Shown here: positions 52,263-61,902 of the stretch, one piece after another
Layout: every line of letters starts with the position of its first letter
How positions within the stretch are numbered: position 1 is the first letter of the stretch
DNA from: an endosymbiont of Lamellibrachia barhami
Lineage (GTDB): Bacteria; Pseudomonadota; Gammaproteobacteria; Chromatiales; Chromatiaceae
DNA length: 64,000 bases
NCBI RefSeq assembly: GCF_011947365.2
Contig: NZ_JAAVSH020000001.1
Span: forward strand, 3,153,333-3,217,332
Direction: 5' to 3'
Translations under genes and position numbers: made by a program
The notes under the pieces: generated by a model
What the model saw: only the letters and a program-made list of their open reading frames with translations
The model's database searches: none
What the model was told of the DNA's origin: nothing

Positions 52263-53666
52263 ATGCGTAATAAGCTAGCGTGTGCCCTCGCTTTAGCAGG
52301 TGTTTTATCTCCGCTTTTGGCTCAGGCTGGACCACAGCAAATGCTGCTGCTCATCGACATGCTCAAGGAAAACGGGACCTTGACAGAGATCCAGCATCAG
52401 CAACTCAAGGCGGCCATGATGACCGAAGATCCCGCACCATCCACAAAACAGCCACTTGCACAACAAACTCTCCCGCTGCCCGTCTCTGAGCCAGCGGATG
52501 TCATGGTCTCTACTCAGGGTGGCAGCGTAAAGGCGGAGTCCTACGACGGCAGATCAAGCTTTCAGTTCACTGCGCAGATAGCGGCGGATGCCGCCTGGTA
52601 TGACAGTGATATCACAGATATGGGAAACGCCGCAGAGATTCGGTATGCCCGCATCGGTGCGGAAGGTACACTTTTCGGTCCCTGGGAATACGAACTGGAG
52701 ATCGACTTTGCCGGTGAGGATGTCGGTCTGAAAGATGCCTGGCTTGGATACCGCACGCTGGGTGACAGCCGTTTCAAGGTTGGCCTGTTCAAAACGCCAT
52801 TTAGCCTGGAGGAGATGACCCCTTCGGCCCACCAGACATTCATGGAACGCTCATTGATCAACGCCATGACGCCGGGACGAAATGTCGGCGTAGGTTTCGA
52901 AACCTATGGTGGTCAGTGGAGTCTGGCTGGCAGCATCTTTGGTGAGGGCGCGGATGATGGTGACGATCGGCTCGACGACGAAGGATGGGGCGGCAGTCTG
53001 CGCGGCACTTGGGCACCTGTTGCAACAGACACCAGGGTCTTACATCTTGGCCTCTCCAGCACTGCCCGCACCTATGGCGGGGATTCGGATGACGAGGCGG
53101 TCTTCCGTATCCGAACTGACCCTGAATCTCATTTGGTCGATTCAAAGAACTACCTGCTGGATACCAATCAATACGAAACCAAGACATCGAAATACAAGAT
53201 CCAGCATATGGAGCATACCACCAGCATCGGAGTGGAAGCTGCAATGGTGCAGGGTCCTGTTTCGTTACAAGGCGAGTTTGTTCGGACCTACGTCAATTCA
53301 GAGGACTACATGGAAAGTCTGGATTTCCATGGTTTCTATGTTGCCGGCAGTTGGTTCCTTACCGGCGAGTCGCGTAACTACGATCACACGCGGGGACGTT
53401 TCGGTCGCATTACCCCCTATAGCAACTTTGGCTGGGGAGAAGGCACCGGCGCCTGGGAGATAGCGCTGCGGTATAGTCATCTCGACCTGGACGATCAGGA
53501 TATCGAAGGCGGCAGAGAGTGGAATGCCACAGTGGGGGTCAATTGGTACGTCAATCCAAATATCCGCTTCATGGCCAACTACATCGTTGTCAATTCCGAG
53601 CCGGATGCGGCAGGAGAAGAGGATGATCCGCGCATCATTCAGGTTCGTGGCCAATATAATTTCTGA
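52263..53666 (+). CDS. Phosphate-selective porin, OprP/OprO family
   Basis: A 467-residue outer-membrane porin. The signal peptide (MRNKLACALALAGVLSPLLA) is followed by a short helical segment (MLLLIDMLKENGTLTEIQHQ), typical of OprP-like trimers, then a barrel: YDGRSSFQFTAQIAADAAWY, RIGAEGTLFGPWEYELEIDF, FKVGLFKTPFSLEEMTPS. The chain ends in a Phe-terminal strand (RIIQVRGQYNF) that the BAM complex recognises. I start at 52263 because the signal peptide begins there. It is followed after 28 bases by the PhnD-like gene. Family members take up phosphate or polyphosphate; the ion here is not proven. Confidence 0.85.
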   Translation: MRNKLACALALAGVLSPLLAQAGPQQMLLLIDMLKENGTLTEIQHQQLKAAMMTEDPAPSTKQPLAQQTLPLPVSEPADVMVSTQGGSVKAESYDGRSSFQFTAQIAADAAWYDSDITDMGNAAEIRYARIGAEGTLFGPWEYELEIDFAGEDVGLKDAWLGYRTLGDSRFKVGLFKTPFSLEEMTPSAHQTFMERSLINAMTPGRNVGVGFETYGGQWSLAGSIFGEGADDGDDRLDDEGWGGSLRGTWAPVATDTRVLHLGLSSTARTYGGDSDDEAVFRIRTDPESHLVDSKNYLLDTNQYETKTSKYKIQHMEHTTSIGVEAAMVQGPVSLQGEFVRTYVNSEDYMESLDFHGFYVAGSWFLTGESRNYDHTRGRFGRITPYSNFGWGEGTGAWEIALRYSHLDLDDQDIEGGREWNATVGVNWYVNPNIRFMANYIVVNSEPDAAGEEDDPRIIQVRGQYNF

Positions 53667-53693
53667 TGCGCATATACCGGATTTGAGGTAAAA

Positions 53694-54632
53694 GTGGCAT
53701 CAATATTGAGACTCATCAAATGCATCCTGTCAGTGTCGATCATGCTCCATGTCTCCGGCCATGCGGCCGCTTCAGGTGCAGCAGACCTCCGTGCCCGGAC
53801 ACTGGTGATCGGCAAGGTCAGTGACAGCCCCCGAAAACATTTCACCCGCCTCAAGCCGATGGTCGAATATGTGGGGAAAAAGATGGCGGACCTCGGCATC
53901 ACCCGCACCCGGGTTTTAATGGCGAAGAATAATGCGCAGATGATTCGCTATCTCAGGGAAGGGAAGGTCGACTGGGTGACCGAGACTGTTTTTTCATCAC
54001 TGGTCTTTCGTGATCAGGCGGGAGCGGAGATCATTCTGCGGAAGTGGAAAAAAGGCGTGCCTGGTTATCATACGGTTTTTTTTACACGAAAAGAGAGTGA
54101 TATTCACACCTTGAAGGATCTTCAGGGAAGACGTATTGCTTTAGAGGATCCAGGTTCGACTACAGCCTTTTTTGTGCCTATGACTATTCTCTTCGGAGAG
54201 GGGTTGCAACCGGAAAAACTCAAAACCATCCGTAGCACACCATCGCCGGATAAGGTGGGTTATGGCTTTGCAGGTGGAGAGATAAACATTGCAACCTGGG
54301 TCTATCAAGGGCTTGCAGATGCCGGTGCATATAATGATCTTGACTGGAACACGCCTGATCATACCCCACCTTCATTCAAAAAAGATCTGCGCATTTTCCA
54401 TCGAGCTGAAAAAATGCCCAGGGGATTTGAATTGGTTCGTTCCGACCTGGATCCGAAGATCAAAATACGTCTCAAGAAAATTCTGCTTGAGATTGGTAAG
54501 GATCCTGATGCGGGTGATGTGCTTTTTTCCTATCAACGTACAGCGCGGTTCGACGAGATCGATGACGAAACCAACGCCGTATTGGAGGTCGTCAGACAGC
54601 AGATGGTTAGATTGGCAGGTAAACTGCATTGA
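53694..54632 (+). CDS. PhnD-type periplasmic binding protein (phosphate/phosphite/phosphonate family)
   Basis: A 312-residue exported binding protein, signal peptide about 1-28. The mature part has LVIGKVSDSPRKHFTRLKPM, VDWVTETVFSSLVF and LKDLQGRRIALEDPGSTTAF, the last being the typical ligand loop of PhnD-like proteins. It starts at GTG 53694 with GAGGTAAAA upstream. No ABC permease or ATPase is nearby, unusual for a transporter component. Its stop overlaps the start of a membrane GGDEF-EAL protein, which suggests the two work together in sensing. The ligand is unknown. Confidence 0.85.
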   Translation: MASILRLIKCILSVSIMLHVSGHAAASGAADLRARTLVIGKVSDSPRKHFTRLKPMVEYVGKKMADLGITRTRVLMAKNNAQMIRYLREGKVDWVTETVFSSLVFRDQAGAEIILRKWKKGVPGYHTVFFTRKESDIHTLKDLQGRRIALEDPGSTTAFFVPMTILFGEGLQPEKLKTIRSTPSPDKVGYGFAGGEINIATWVYQGLADAGAYNDLDWNTPDHTPPSFKKDLRIFHRAEKMPRGFELVRSDLDPKIKIRLKKILLEIGKDPDAGDVLFSYQRTARFDEIDDETNAVLEVVRQQMVRLAGKLH

Positions 54633-57091
54633 TAGGAACACGTCTTCAGTCCAAATACTCGATGATTATGTTCATACTGATCATAGGGGTTGTTTTGGCT
54701 GTATCAACGGTGCTTTTCCTGCAGTTCGACGAGGCCTTCGAAGACTATCAGAGCGCAAGTGCCTCGGCCTTGCAGGAGGTCCATTTTAAACAGTTGGAAC
54801 ACCAGGGACAGATCCTGGCAGAGATCCTTGCACAAAGTCTGGTCAATCCGCTCTATGAACTGGACATGGAAAGTATTGGAATGCTGTTGCGCACCGCCGT
54901 CTCTCAGCACGATATTGTCTATGCCATGGTCTACGATGCCCAAGGCAGAATCATCCATGACGGGAAAGAGACACTTCCCGGATTTGGAAAAACAACCGGG
55001 CATCAAATCGTCGAAAAGTCGCTGCAGGAAAAATCGGTAAAGAGCAAGATTGAAGACAATCATCTGGATCTGGCGACACCAATATTCATCGGCGAGGGTG
55101 TTGTGCTCGGCGGCATTCTAATCGGTTTTTCGCTGGAGGAGATGCAGAAAACTCTGGCGCACTCAAATAAGAGATTGGAATCGATCAGCAGTCACCATAG
55201 TCAACGCAACATCTACGCGGTCTTGTTGTTAGGCATCGCTTTAAGTGGAATAGGTATTCTGGCTGCCACCCTTGTCGCGAACCATCTCACCTCACCTATC
55301 GGAAAACTTGCCAGGCTTGCCGAACGTATCGGCGCCCATGACTACCGGGCATCGAGTCAGATCCATCGTCCTGATGAAATCGGCGACTTGGCCCATGCAT
55401 TGGAAAAGATGGGACGGCAACTCGAAAAAACAACCATTTCAAAAGAGTATCTGGACGAGATCCTCTTCAGCATGAAGGATGCCCTGTTGGTAACGGATCG
55501 GCAGGGAATAATCAAAAGGGTAAACCGCGCTTTTTCCAATCTGACAGGCTACAACGAAGATGAGTTGCTGGAGAGTCCCCTCAGTCTGGTGCTACCGGCA
55601 AAGTCCGATCAATTTGAGTGGTATGAACTCATCCTGGAACAGGAGGATGTCAATGCCGAGGATGCAACCTTTATCCGGCGCGACGGCAGTAGTGTTCCAG
55701 TGCTTTTGTCCGCTGCCCAGCTATCCCATTCCCAGCACCATCAAGGCATGGTCTTTGTTGCGCAGGATATGACAGAACGTCATGCTGCGGCACAACAGAT
55801 TCACAATCTTGCCTATTTCGATCTGGTTACCGGACTGCCGAACCGGGCGCTTTTTATTGACCGCCTGAATCAGATGTTGCAGCTGGCTGCACGGGAAAAA
55901 AGCCGTCTGGCACTGATGTTTCTTGATCTGGATCGATTCAAAAATATCAATGATACCTTAGGGCATCAGGTGGGAGATCGTCTGCTGAAGGCAGTGGCGG
56001 AGCGATTTCAGAATGCCAAACGCGCAGCGGATACGGTGGCGCGTTTTGGTGGCGATGAGTTCACGTTCGTTATCCCGGATATTCACAAGACAGACGATAT
56101 CATCACCCTGGCGGAAAAGATCCTGGCCCTGTTTCAGCGTCCTTTCCAGATTGATGACTATGAACTCTTTGCCGGTACAAGCATCGGTATCAGCATTTTT
56201 CCGGATGATGCGGAGAATGCCGAATCGCTGATTCGGCATGCCGATATAGCCATGTACCGCTCGAAGGAAAAACAGTCCAACGGGTTTGAATTCTACACTG
56301 CGGACATGAATATTCGCGCCACCGAGTTTCTGCGGCTCGAACACGGCCTGAGACGCGCATTGGATAACGCTGAATTTGAACTTTACTATCAACCACAGAT
56401 CAATCTCACAAGCGGGAGGGTAGAAGCCGTTGAGGCTCTGCTGCGCTGGAGACAACTGGATGGGTCGATGCAGTTACCGGACAGCTTCCTTCCTGTTATG
56501 GAGGAGACGGGGCTGGTGATTCCCGTCGGCGAGTGGGTGCTGAAAGAGGCCTGCCAACAAATGCTCCTGTGGCAGAAAACCGGGTTGGCGCCCGATCATA
56601 TTGCTGTCAACCTTTCTGGCAGACAACTCTCCACTCCAGGGTTGGTCAGATTGATAGACGAGACCCTGAAACAATCGGGACTCTCCCCTGAATGTCTAAT
56701 GCTGGAGATTACGGAAAGCAGCCTCATGCAGGATACTGACCGGGCCATTGATCAACTGACTCAACTATCGGCGATGGGGATAAAACTTGCTATCGATGAC
56801 TTCGGAACCGGCTATTCATCGCTGGAACACCTGCAGCGCTTCCCAATCCATGTTCTGAAAATAGACCGCAGCTTCGTGCAGAATATGGAGATCAACAAAG
56901 ACCGGGCCGCCATCGTCACGGCCATCATCAGCCTGGCGAGGATCATGGAGCTGGATGTGGTCGCAGAAGGGGTGGAGACAGAGCATCAGAAAATGCTACT
57001 TGACGAGCTTGGCTGCGATCTGGTTCAGGGTTTCCTGTTTGGCGATGCTGTAGCCGGGTCAGAGATCAAATTCAGCAATACCGCATGCTGA
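54629..57091 (+). CDS. Membrane GGDEF-EAL protein (cyclic-di-GMP synthesis/breakdown) with HAMP and PAS domains
   Basis: An 820-residue protein. Two helices (about 12-33 and 188-210) flank a periplasmic sensor domain. HAMP follows (about 210-262), then PAS (about 275-385), GGDEF and EAL. The active site RFGGDEF and the inhibitory site RAAD, five residues before it, are intact. The EAL part keeps EALLRW, NLSGRQL, LEITESSLM, DDFGTGYSSL, LKIDRSFV and VQGFLFG. Both activities are therefore possible. The start is a TTG overlapping the PhnD-like stop; an internal ATG lies 11 codons later. The periplasmic partner encoded just upstream is likely its ligand sensor. Confidence 0.88.
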   Translation: MIGTRLQSKYSMIMFILIIGVVLAVSTVLFLQFDEAFEDYQSASASALQEVHFKQLEHQGQILAEILAQSLVNPLYELDMESIGMLLRTAVSQHDIVYAMVYDAQGRIIHDGKETLPGFGKTTGHQIVEKSLQEKSVKSKIEDNHLDLATPIFIGEGVVLGGILIGFSLEEMQKTLAHSNKRLESISSHHSQRNIYAVLLLGIALSGIGILAATLVANHLTSPIGKLARLAERIGAHDYRASSQIHRPDEIGDLAHALEKMGRQLEKTTISKEYLDEILFSMKDALLVTDRQGIIKRVNRAFSNLTGYNEDELLESPLSLVLPAKSDQFEWYELILEQEDVNAEDATFIRRDGSSVPVLLSAAQLSHSQHHQGMVFVAQDMTERHAAAQQIHNLAYFDLVTGLPNRALFIDRLNQMLQLAAREKSRLALMFLDLDRFKNINDTLGHQVGDRLLKAVAERFQNAKRAADTVARFGGDEFTFVIPDIHKTDDIITLAEKILALFQRPFQIDDYELFAGTSIGISIFPDDAENAESLIRHADIAMYRSKEKQSNGFEFYTADMNIRATEFLRLEHGLRRALDNAEFELYYQPQINLTSGRVEAVEALLRWRQLDGSMQLPDSFLPVMEETGLVIPVGEWVLKEACQQMLLWQKTGLAPDHIAVNLSGRQLSTPGLVRLIDETLKQSGLSPECLMLEITESSLMQDTDRAIDQLTQLSAMGIKLAIDDFGTGYSSLEHLQRFPIHVLKIDRSFVQNMEINKDRAAIVTAIISLARIMELDVVAEGVETEHQKMLLDELGCDLVQGFLFGDAVAGSEIKFSNTAC

Positions 57092-57298
57092 ATTACCAGG
57101 GAAAATCACGGACTATTTTGTTTCGTCCTGAGTACCGTATAGGCTCAGCGCCTCGCCGCGTGAGTGTGGCTTTTACCACGATAGGGCCGGTTCTTTCGAG
57201 TTCGCCAGGATTATTGGCAAATCACTGCTTCAATGGTTTCTGCCCGGCAGGGGGAGTGGTAGAATCCGAGCGGTTTTATACTTCTCAGGGGAGTCACC

Positions 57299-58045
57299 AT
57301 GGCTGGACACAGTAAATGGGCCAATATCAAGCACAAGAAGGCCGCCAACGATAAAAAGCGCGGCAAGATCTGGACCAAGCTGATTCGTGAAATCACTGTA
57401 GCGGCTCGCATGGGCGGTGGTGATATCGACGCCAATCCCCGGTTGCGCCTGGCGCTGGACAAGGGACTCAACGCCAATATGCCGAAGGATACCATCGAGC
57501 GTGCGGTAAAACGTGGCGCTGGTGGTGCAGAGGGTGAGAATTACGATGAGATTCGCTATGAGGGCTACGGTCCCGGTGGCACTGCGGTGATCGTGGATTG
57601 CATGACCGACAACCGCAATCGTACTGCGGCCGAGGTGCGTCACGCTTTCAGCAAGCTGGGCGGAAATCTCGGTACCGATGGTTCCGTGGCCTACATGTTC
57701 AACAAACAGGGCGTGATCAGCTATGCCGAAGGCGTGGACGAGGATGCGGTGATGGAGGCAGCCCTGGAAGCCGGTGCAGAGGATGTTATCGGAAATGACG
57801 ATGGTTCCGTCGACGTTGTAACCACTCCGGAGGAGTTCACTGCAGTCAAAGACACCATGATCGCAGCGGGATTTGAGCCGGACAACGCTGAAGTTACCTT
57901 CAGCGCCTCCACCGGCGCAGCCCTTGATGAGAAGGACGCCGACACACTGCTGCGCATGATCGATATGCTCGAAGACCTGGACGACGTGCAGAACGTCTAC
58001 ACCAATGCCGAGATCTCCGACGAAATTCTGGAAACCTTGGGCTGA
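57299..58045 (+). CDS. yebC: YebC/TACO1-family protein
   Basis: A 248-residue protein. [20 protein letters not shown] is the unmistakable family N-terminus, and the centre ([19 protein letters not shown]) and the acidic C-terminal domain are complete. Long annotated as a transcription regulator, the family is now linked to helping ribosomes through difficult stretches such as prolines. It stands directly before ruvC with no gap, as in many bacteria. Confidence 0.95.
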   Translation: MAGHSKWANIKHKKAANDKKRGKIWTKLIREITVAARMGGGDIDANPRLRLALDKGLNANMPKDTIERAVKRGAGGAEGENYDEIRYEGYGPGGTAVIVDCMTDNRNRTAAEVRHAFSKLGGNLGTDGSVAYMFNKQGVISYAEGVDEDAVMEAALEAGAEDVIGNDDGSVDVVTTPEEFTAVKDTMIAAGFEPDNAEVTFSASTGAALDEKDADTLLRMIDMLEDLDDVQNVYTNAEISDEILETLG

Positions 58046-58546
58046 ATGATTCGTATCCTCGGCATCGACCCCGGCTCAAGGGTGACCGGTTTTGGCATTA
58101 TCGACAGTGATGGCATCAATGCCACCCACGTCGCCCACGGCACACTTCGCCTCAAAGGGAAGGAGCTTCCTCCCCGGCTGGGTCAAATCTTTGCTGAGAT
58201 CAGTGAGGTAATTGAATCCTATCGCCCTGAGGTGATGGCTGTAGAGCAGGTTTTCGTATCGAAAAACCCCTCATCCGCCCTGAAACTGGGCCACGCAAGA
58301 GGCGCTGCAATCTGTGCCGGCGTAAGCCGGGGGCTGGCAGTGGCCGAATACGCCCCACGCAGTATCAAGAAGGCGGTGGTGGGAACCGGCTCTGCTGAGA
58401 AGGAGCAGGTTCAGCACATGGTAAAACTAATCCTCAAGCTGGCCGAAAGCCCGCAGGAAGATGCTGCGGATGCGCTGGCCGTGGCGCTGAGCCACGCCAA
58501 TACGAACACCATGCTGGGCCGTCTGGCCGCAGGACGGACAAGATGA
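58046..58546 (+). CDS. ruvC: Holliday junction endonuclease RuvC
   Basis: A 166-residue resolvase that cuts four-way DNA junctions. The acidic active site is visible: ILGIDPGSRVTGFG (first Asp), MAVEQVFVSKNPSSALKLG (Glu) and EDAADALAVALSHAN (two Asp). It overlaps ruvA by 4 bases. Confidence 0.96.
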   Translation: MIRILGIDPGSRVTGFGIIDSDGINATHVAHGTLRLKGKELPPRLGQIFAEISEVIESYRPEVMAVEQVFVSKNPSSALKLGHARGAAICAGVSRGLAVAEYAPRSIKKAVVGTGSAEKEQVQHMVKLILKLAESPQEDAADALAVALSHANTNTMLGRLAAGRTR

Positions 58547-59151
58547 TCGGTCGTCTGCGCGGAGAGATCGCCGAAAAGCAGGCCCCTCACCTGTTGCTGG
58601 ATGTGAATGGGGTCGGATACGAACTTGAAGCACCAATGTCCACATTCTTCAATCTGCCGGATGTTGGCGCCACCATTACACTCCACACCCATCTTGCGAT
58701 TCGTGACGATGCCCATGTGCTTTATGCCTTCGCCAGTGAAGGGGAACGCGCCCTGTTCCGCAGCCTGCTCAAGGTCAATGGGGTAGGGGCGAAGATGGCA
58801 CTTGGCATCCTCTCCGGCATGACGGCCGATGAGTTCTGCAGCAGTGTGCAGAACAAAGATATCGCTGCGCTGGTACGGCTGCCCGGTATCGGCAAGAAGA
58901 CTGCAGAGCGGCTGATTGTCGAGATGCGCGACCGTCTGACAAAATTGGGCATTTCACCCTCTGCAGTCGGCGCTGCAGGAACAGTTGCCGGTCGTCCCCA
59001 GACACCTGTCTCCGATGCGGTGGCAGCACTGGTGGCGCTGGGTTACAAACCACTGGATGCCGGGCGCATGGTCAAGGCTGTGGAAGGTGAGGGACTCGAA
59101 AGCGAGGCGCTGATCCGCCTTGCATTGCAGTGTGCGGCAAAGAAAGGGTAG
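58543..59151 (+). CDS. ruvA: Holliday junction branch migration protein RuvA
   Basis: A 202-residue junction-binding protein. MIGRLRGEIAEKQAPHLLLD starts the OB domain. Two helix-hairpin-helix motifs follow (SLLKVNGVGAKMALGILSG, LVRLPGIGKKTAERLIVEM). The C-terminal domain III (DAVAALVALGYKP) contacts RuvB. Confidence 0.96.
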   Translation: MIGRLRGEIAEKQAPHLLLDVNGVGYELEAPMSTFFNLPDVGATITLHTHLAIRDDAHVLYAFASEGERALFRSLLKVNGVGAKMALGILSGMTADEFCSSVQNKDIAALVRLPGIGKKTAERLIVEMRDRLTKLGISPSAVGAAGTVAGRPQTPVSDAVAALVALGYKPLDAGRMVKAVEGEGLESEALIRLALQCAAKKG

Positions 59152-59157
59152 ATAACA

Positions 59158-60204
59158 GTGGATGGGGAAAACAGACTGATCGACGGCGAGGTAATCGGTG
59201 ATGATGTCGCCATCGATCGCGCAATTCGACCGAAACGACTGAAGGACTATGTCGGGCAGCCCGCTGTGCTGGAGCAGATGGAGATATTCATTCCAGCCGC
59301 CAAGGGACGCAACGAGGCGCTCGACCACGTCTTGATCTTCGGCCCCCCAGGACTGGGCAAGACCACATTGGCCCATATCATCGCCAACGAGATGGAAGTC
59401 AACCTGCGCCAGACCTCGGGGCCGGTACTGGAAAAGCCAGGTGACCTGGCGGCACTGCTGACCAATCTGGAACCCCACGACGTACTCTTCGTGGATGAGA
59501 TCCATCGCTTGAGTCCGGTGGTGGAGGAGGTGCTCTATCCCGCGCTGGAGGATTTTCAACTCGACATCATGATCGGCGAAGGACCGGCGGCGCGCTCCAT
59601 CAAGCTTGATCTGCCACCCTTCACCCTGGTTGGCGCCACAACCCGCGCCGGGCTGCTGACTTCGCCCCTGCGGGACCGGTTCGGCATCGTCCAGCGCCTG
59701 GAGTTCTATAGCGCTGCTGATCTGGCCCACATAGTGGGCCGTTCTGCTGGTATCCTGAATATCGGTATCGATGATGCCGGTGCGGTGGAGATTGCCCGCC
59801 GTTCCCGGGGTACACCGCGTGTTGCCAACCGTCTGCTGCGCCGGGTGCGGGACTATGCACAGGTAAAGGGAGACGGGTATATCTCGGCCGATCTGGCGGA
59901 CCGGGCACTGGGCATGCTTAAGGTGGACAGTAATGGTTTCGACAACATGGATCGTCACCTTCTGCTGGCAGTGATCGAAAAGTTCGATGGCGGCCCCGTC
60001 GGAGTGGATAATCTGGCGGCTGCCATTGGCGAGGAGCGGGGTACCATCGAAGATGTGCTGGAACCTTATCTTATCCAACAGGGGTTTATGATGCGCACCC
60101 CCAGAGGACGGGTTGCCACCCAGGCTGCCTATCTCCATTTTGGTCTATCGCCAAAAGAGGGGAAGGTGATGCCTGGTCGTGAGGACCTGTTTGGCAAATC
60201 GTGA
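59158..60204 (+). CDS. ruvB: Holliday junction branch migration ATPase RuvB
   Basis: A 348-residue AAA+ motor. [18 protein letters not shown] begins the ATPase. Walker A is [14 protein letters not shown] and Walker [17 protein letters not shown], and the sensor region reads [18 protein letters not shown]. The C-terminal winged helix ends with [17 protein letters not shown] sequence. It starts at a GTG 7 bases after ruvA. Confidence 0.97.
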   Translation: MDGENRLIDGEVIGDDVAIDRAIRPKRLKDYVGQPAVLEQMEIFIPAAKGRNEALDHVLIFGPPGLGKTTLAHIIANEMEVNLRQTSGPVLEKPGDLAALLTNLEPHDVLFVDEIHRLSPVVEEVLYPALEDFQLDIMIGEGPAARSIKLDLPPFTLVGATTRAGLLTSPLRDRFGIVQRLEFYSAADLAHIVGRSAGILNIGIDDAGAVEIARRSRGTPRVANRLLRRVRDYAQVKGDGYISADLADRALGMLKVDSNGFDNMDRHLLLAVIEKFDGGPVGVDNLAAAIGEERGTIEDVLEPYLIQQGFMMRTPRGRVATQAAYLHFGLSPKEGKVMPGREDLFGKS

Positions 60205-60267
60205 GCCGACCTGATGATTGCGGGGAACTAGATGAACCCGTCGTACTCAATATAGACGAACAAATGG

Positions 60268-60292
60268 CAGGGGCCGCTTGCGGCTGCTCCTG
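60268..60292. repeat. Short imperfect hairpin between ruvB and ybgC
   Basis: CAGGGGCCGC (60268-60277) is partly complementary to GCGGCTGCTCCTG (60280-60292), with a bulge. Its sequence resembles the TAGGAGCGGCTT-type REP arm, like the element at 19946. Confidence 0.45.
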
Positions 60293-60316
60293 TAAACAGA
60301 AGGAACAGATAGCAGC

Positions 60317-60727
60317 GTGAACGAGTTTCTCTGGCCTGTCAGGGTCTACTATGAAGACACCGACTCCGGGGGCGTGGTCTATTACGCCAACTACCTGAAG
60401 TTTATGGAACGAACACGCACCGAGTGGCTGCGCAGTCTGGGTTTTGAACAGGATCGGATGTTGCAGCAGGATGGTGTCATCTTCGCAGTCGTCCAGGTGG
60501 AAGTCAGCTATCTTCGGCCTGCCCGGTTCAATGATGCGTTGGAGGTCAGTGCGCGGATTACGCGCAGGGGCCGGGCCAGTCTGACTTTTTATCAGGAAGT
60601 CAGACGCCTGTCTGATAATACAAAACTGGTCAGTGGCCGGATAAAGGTGGCCTGCGTGGATGCTGTAAGGATGCGCCCCGCTCCGCTTCCGGAGAACTTA
60701 TTCAAGGAGATAGCGGGTGTCGGGTGA
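60317..60727 (+). CDS. ybgC: Tol-Pal-associated acyl-CoA thioesterase YbgC
   Basis: A 136-residue hotdog-fold thioesterase. VYYEDTDSGGVVYYANYLKF carries the catalytic Asp, and ERTRTEWLRSLGFEQDRM is typical. It acts on short acyl-CoA or acyl-ACP. It is the first gene of the tol-pal cluster, starts with GTG and overlaps tolQ by 11 bases. Confidence 0.94.
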   Translation: MNEFLWPVRVYYEDTDSGGVVYYANYLKFMERTRTEWLRSLGFEQDRMLQQDGVIFAVVQVEVSYLRPARFNDALEVSARITRRGRASLTFYQEVRRLSDNTKLVSGRIKVACVDAVRMRPAPLPENLFKEIAGVG

Positions 60728-61391
60728 TCTCTCTTACGCACAGCTGATATTACATGCCAGTCCGGTTGTTCAGTTCGTTATCGCAGTACTGATCTTCGCC
60801 TCCATCAGCTCCTGGACCATGATCTTTGACCGGGCCAGGGTGTTGCGCCGCGCCAAGCGGGCAGCGGAGAATTTCGAGGAACGATTCTGGTCGGGTGGCG
60901 ATCTGGGTGAACTCTACCGCCAGGTAGAGAGGAGTGGCACGGATCTATCAGGGATGGAGGCTATTTTCCGCGCCGGTTTCCGCGAATTTGCCCGCTTGCG
61001 GACAAAAGAGCAGATCGAGCCGATGGCGGTGGTTCAAGGGGCGCAGCGCTCCATGCGCGTGGCCCTGAGTCGCGAGCTGGACGATTTGGAACTCCATCTG
61101 TCAATGCTTGCCACCGTAGGTTCGACCAGCCCCTATGTCGGACTCTTCGGGACCGTGTGGGGCATCATGAACTCCTTCCATGCCCTGGGAAATGTGAAGC
61201 AAGCGACGCTCGCTCTGGTCGCACCCGGCATTGCCGAGGCGTTGATCGCCACTGCATTCGGGCTCTTTGCCGCAATCCCGGCTGTGGTCGCCTATAACAA
61301 ATACTCCAATGAAGTGGAGCGGCTCAACAACCGCTATGACGATTTTCTTGAAGAGTTCTCCACCATCCTGCAACGGCAGGCACATGGTTAG
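60717..61391 (+). CDS. tolQ: Tol-Pal system proton channel TolQ
   Basis: A 224-residue inner-membrane protein with three helices. ASPVVQFVIAVLIFASISSW is the first, and the conserved core is VGSTSPYVGLFGTVWGIMNS and GIAEALIATAFGLFAAIPAV. With TolR and TolA it keeps the outer membrane attached during division. It starts with GTG inside ybgC. Confidence 0.95.
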   Translation: MSGDLSYAQLILHASPVVQFVIAVLIFASISSWTMIFDRARVLRRAKRAAENFEERFWSGGDLGELYRQVERSGTDLSGMEAIFRAGFREFARLRTKEQIEPMAVVQGAQRSMRVALSRELDDLELHLSMLATVGSTSPYVGLFGTVWGIMNSFHALGNVKQATLALVAPGIAEALIATAFGLFAAIPAVVAYNKYSNEVERLNNRYDDFLEEFSTILQRQAHG

Positions 61392-61410
61392 AAGAGAGGG
61401 CCGGGGGGTA

Positions 61411-61454
61411 AGGGCCGAGGGCCAAGGTTTGGTTGTGGTTTTTTTCTCGGCCCT
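61411..61454 (+). other. Hairpin in the tolQ-tolR gap
   Basis: AGGGCCGAG (61411-61419) and CTCGGCCCT (61446-61454) form a perfect 9-pair stem with a 26-base, T-rich loop. It lies in an 81-base G-rich spacer. tolQ and tolR are usually nearly adjacent, so the spacer is larger than normal. Confidence 0.5.
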
Positions 61455-61472
61455 GTCTCCGCAGGTGGCAAA

Positions 61473-61898
61473 ATGAGTCGTCAACGGCAGCGTCGCCGTC
61501 CCATGTCTGAGATCAACGTTGTACCCTATATCGACGTGATGTTGGTGTTGTTGGTGATCTTCATGGTGACCGCCCCCCTGCTGACACAGGGCGTAAAGGT
61601 GGAGTTGCCCCAGGGGGATGCGGAGCCACTCTCTGTCCAGTCAGATGACCCGGTGGTGGTCACGATCAACCGCGCCGGTGAGTTCTTCATCGATATCGGT
61701 GCCGACAAGGGAAAACCGGTAGATGCCGAGACACTGGTGGCGCGGGTTCGGGCGATACTCAAATATAAGCCGAAAACACCCATCATGGTGCGTGGTGATG
61801 CAGGTGTTGAATATGGGCGTGTCATGGAAGTGATGGTGCTGGTGCAGGCCGGCGGTGCCCCAAGTGTCGGCCTGATAACCGAGCCGCCGGAGCGCTGA
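61473..61898 (+). CDS. tolR: Tol-Pal system protein TolR
   Basis: A 141-residue single-helix protein. The helix VVPYIDVMLVLLVIFMVTAP contains the essential Asp, and the periplasmic part (IMVRGDAGVEYGRVMEVMVL) is the TolR fold. It works with TolQ to energise TolA. Confidence 0.95.
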   Translation: MSRQRQRRRPMSEINVVPYIDVMLVLLVIFMVTAPLLTQGVKVELPQGDAEPLSVQSDDPVVVTINRAGEFFIDIGADKGKPVDAETLVARVRAILKYKPKTPIMVRGDAGVEYGRVMEVMVLVQAGGAPSVGLITEPPER

Positions 61899-61902
61899 AT
61901 CG

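Noticed and set aside
58954..60138. A 394-codon open frame antisense to ruvB
   Set aside because: It lies wholly opposite the intact ruvA/ruvB genes, has no recognisable motif, and is explained by their codon bias.
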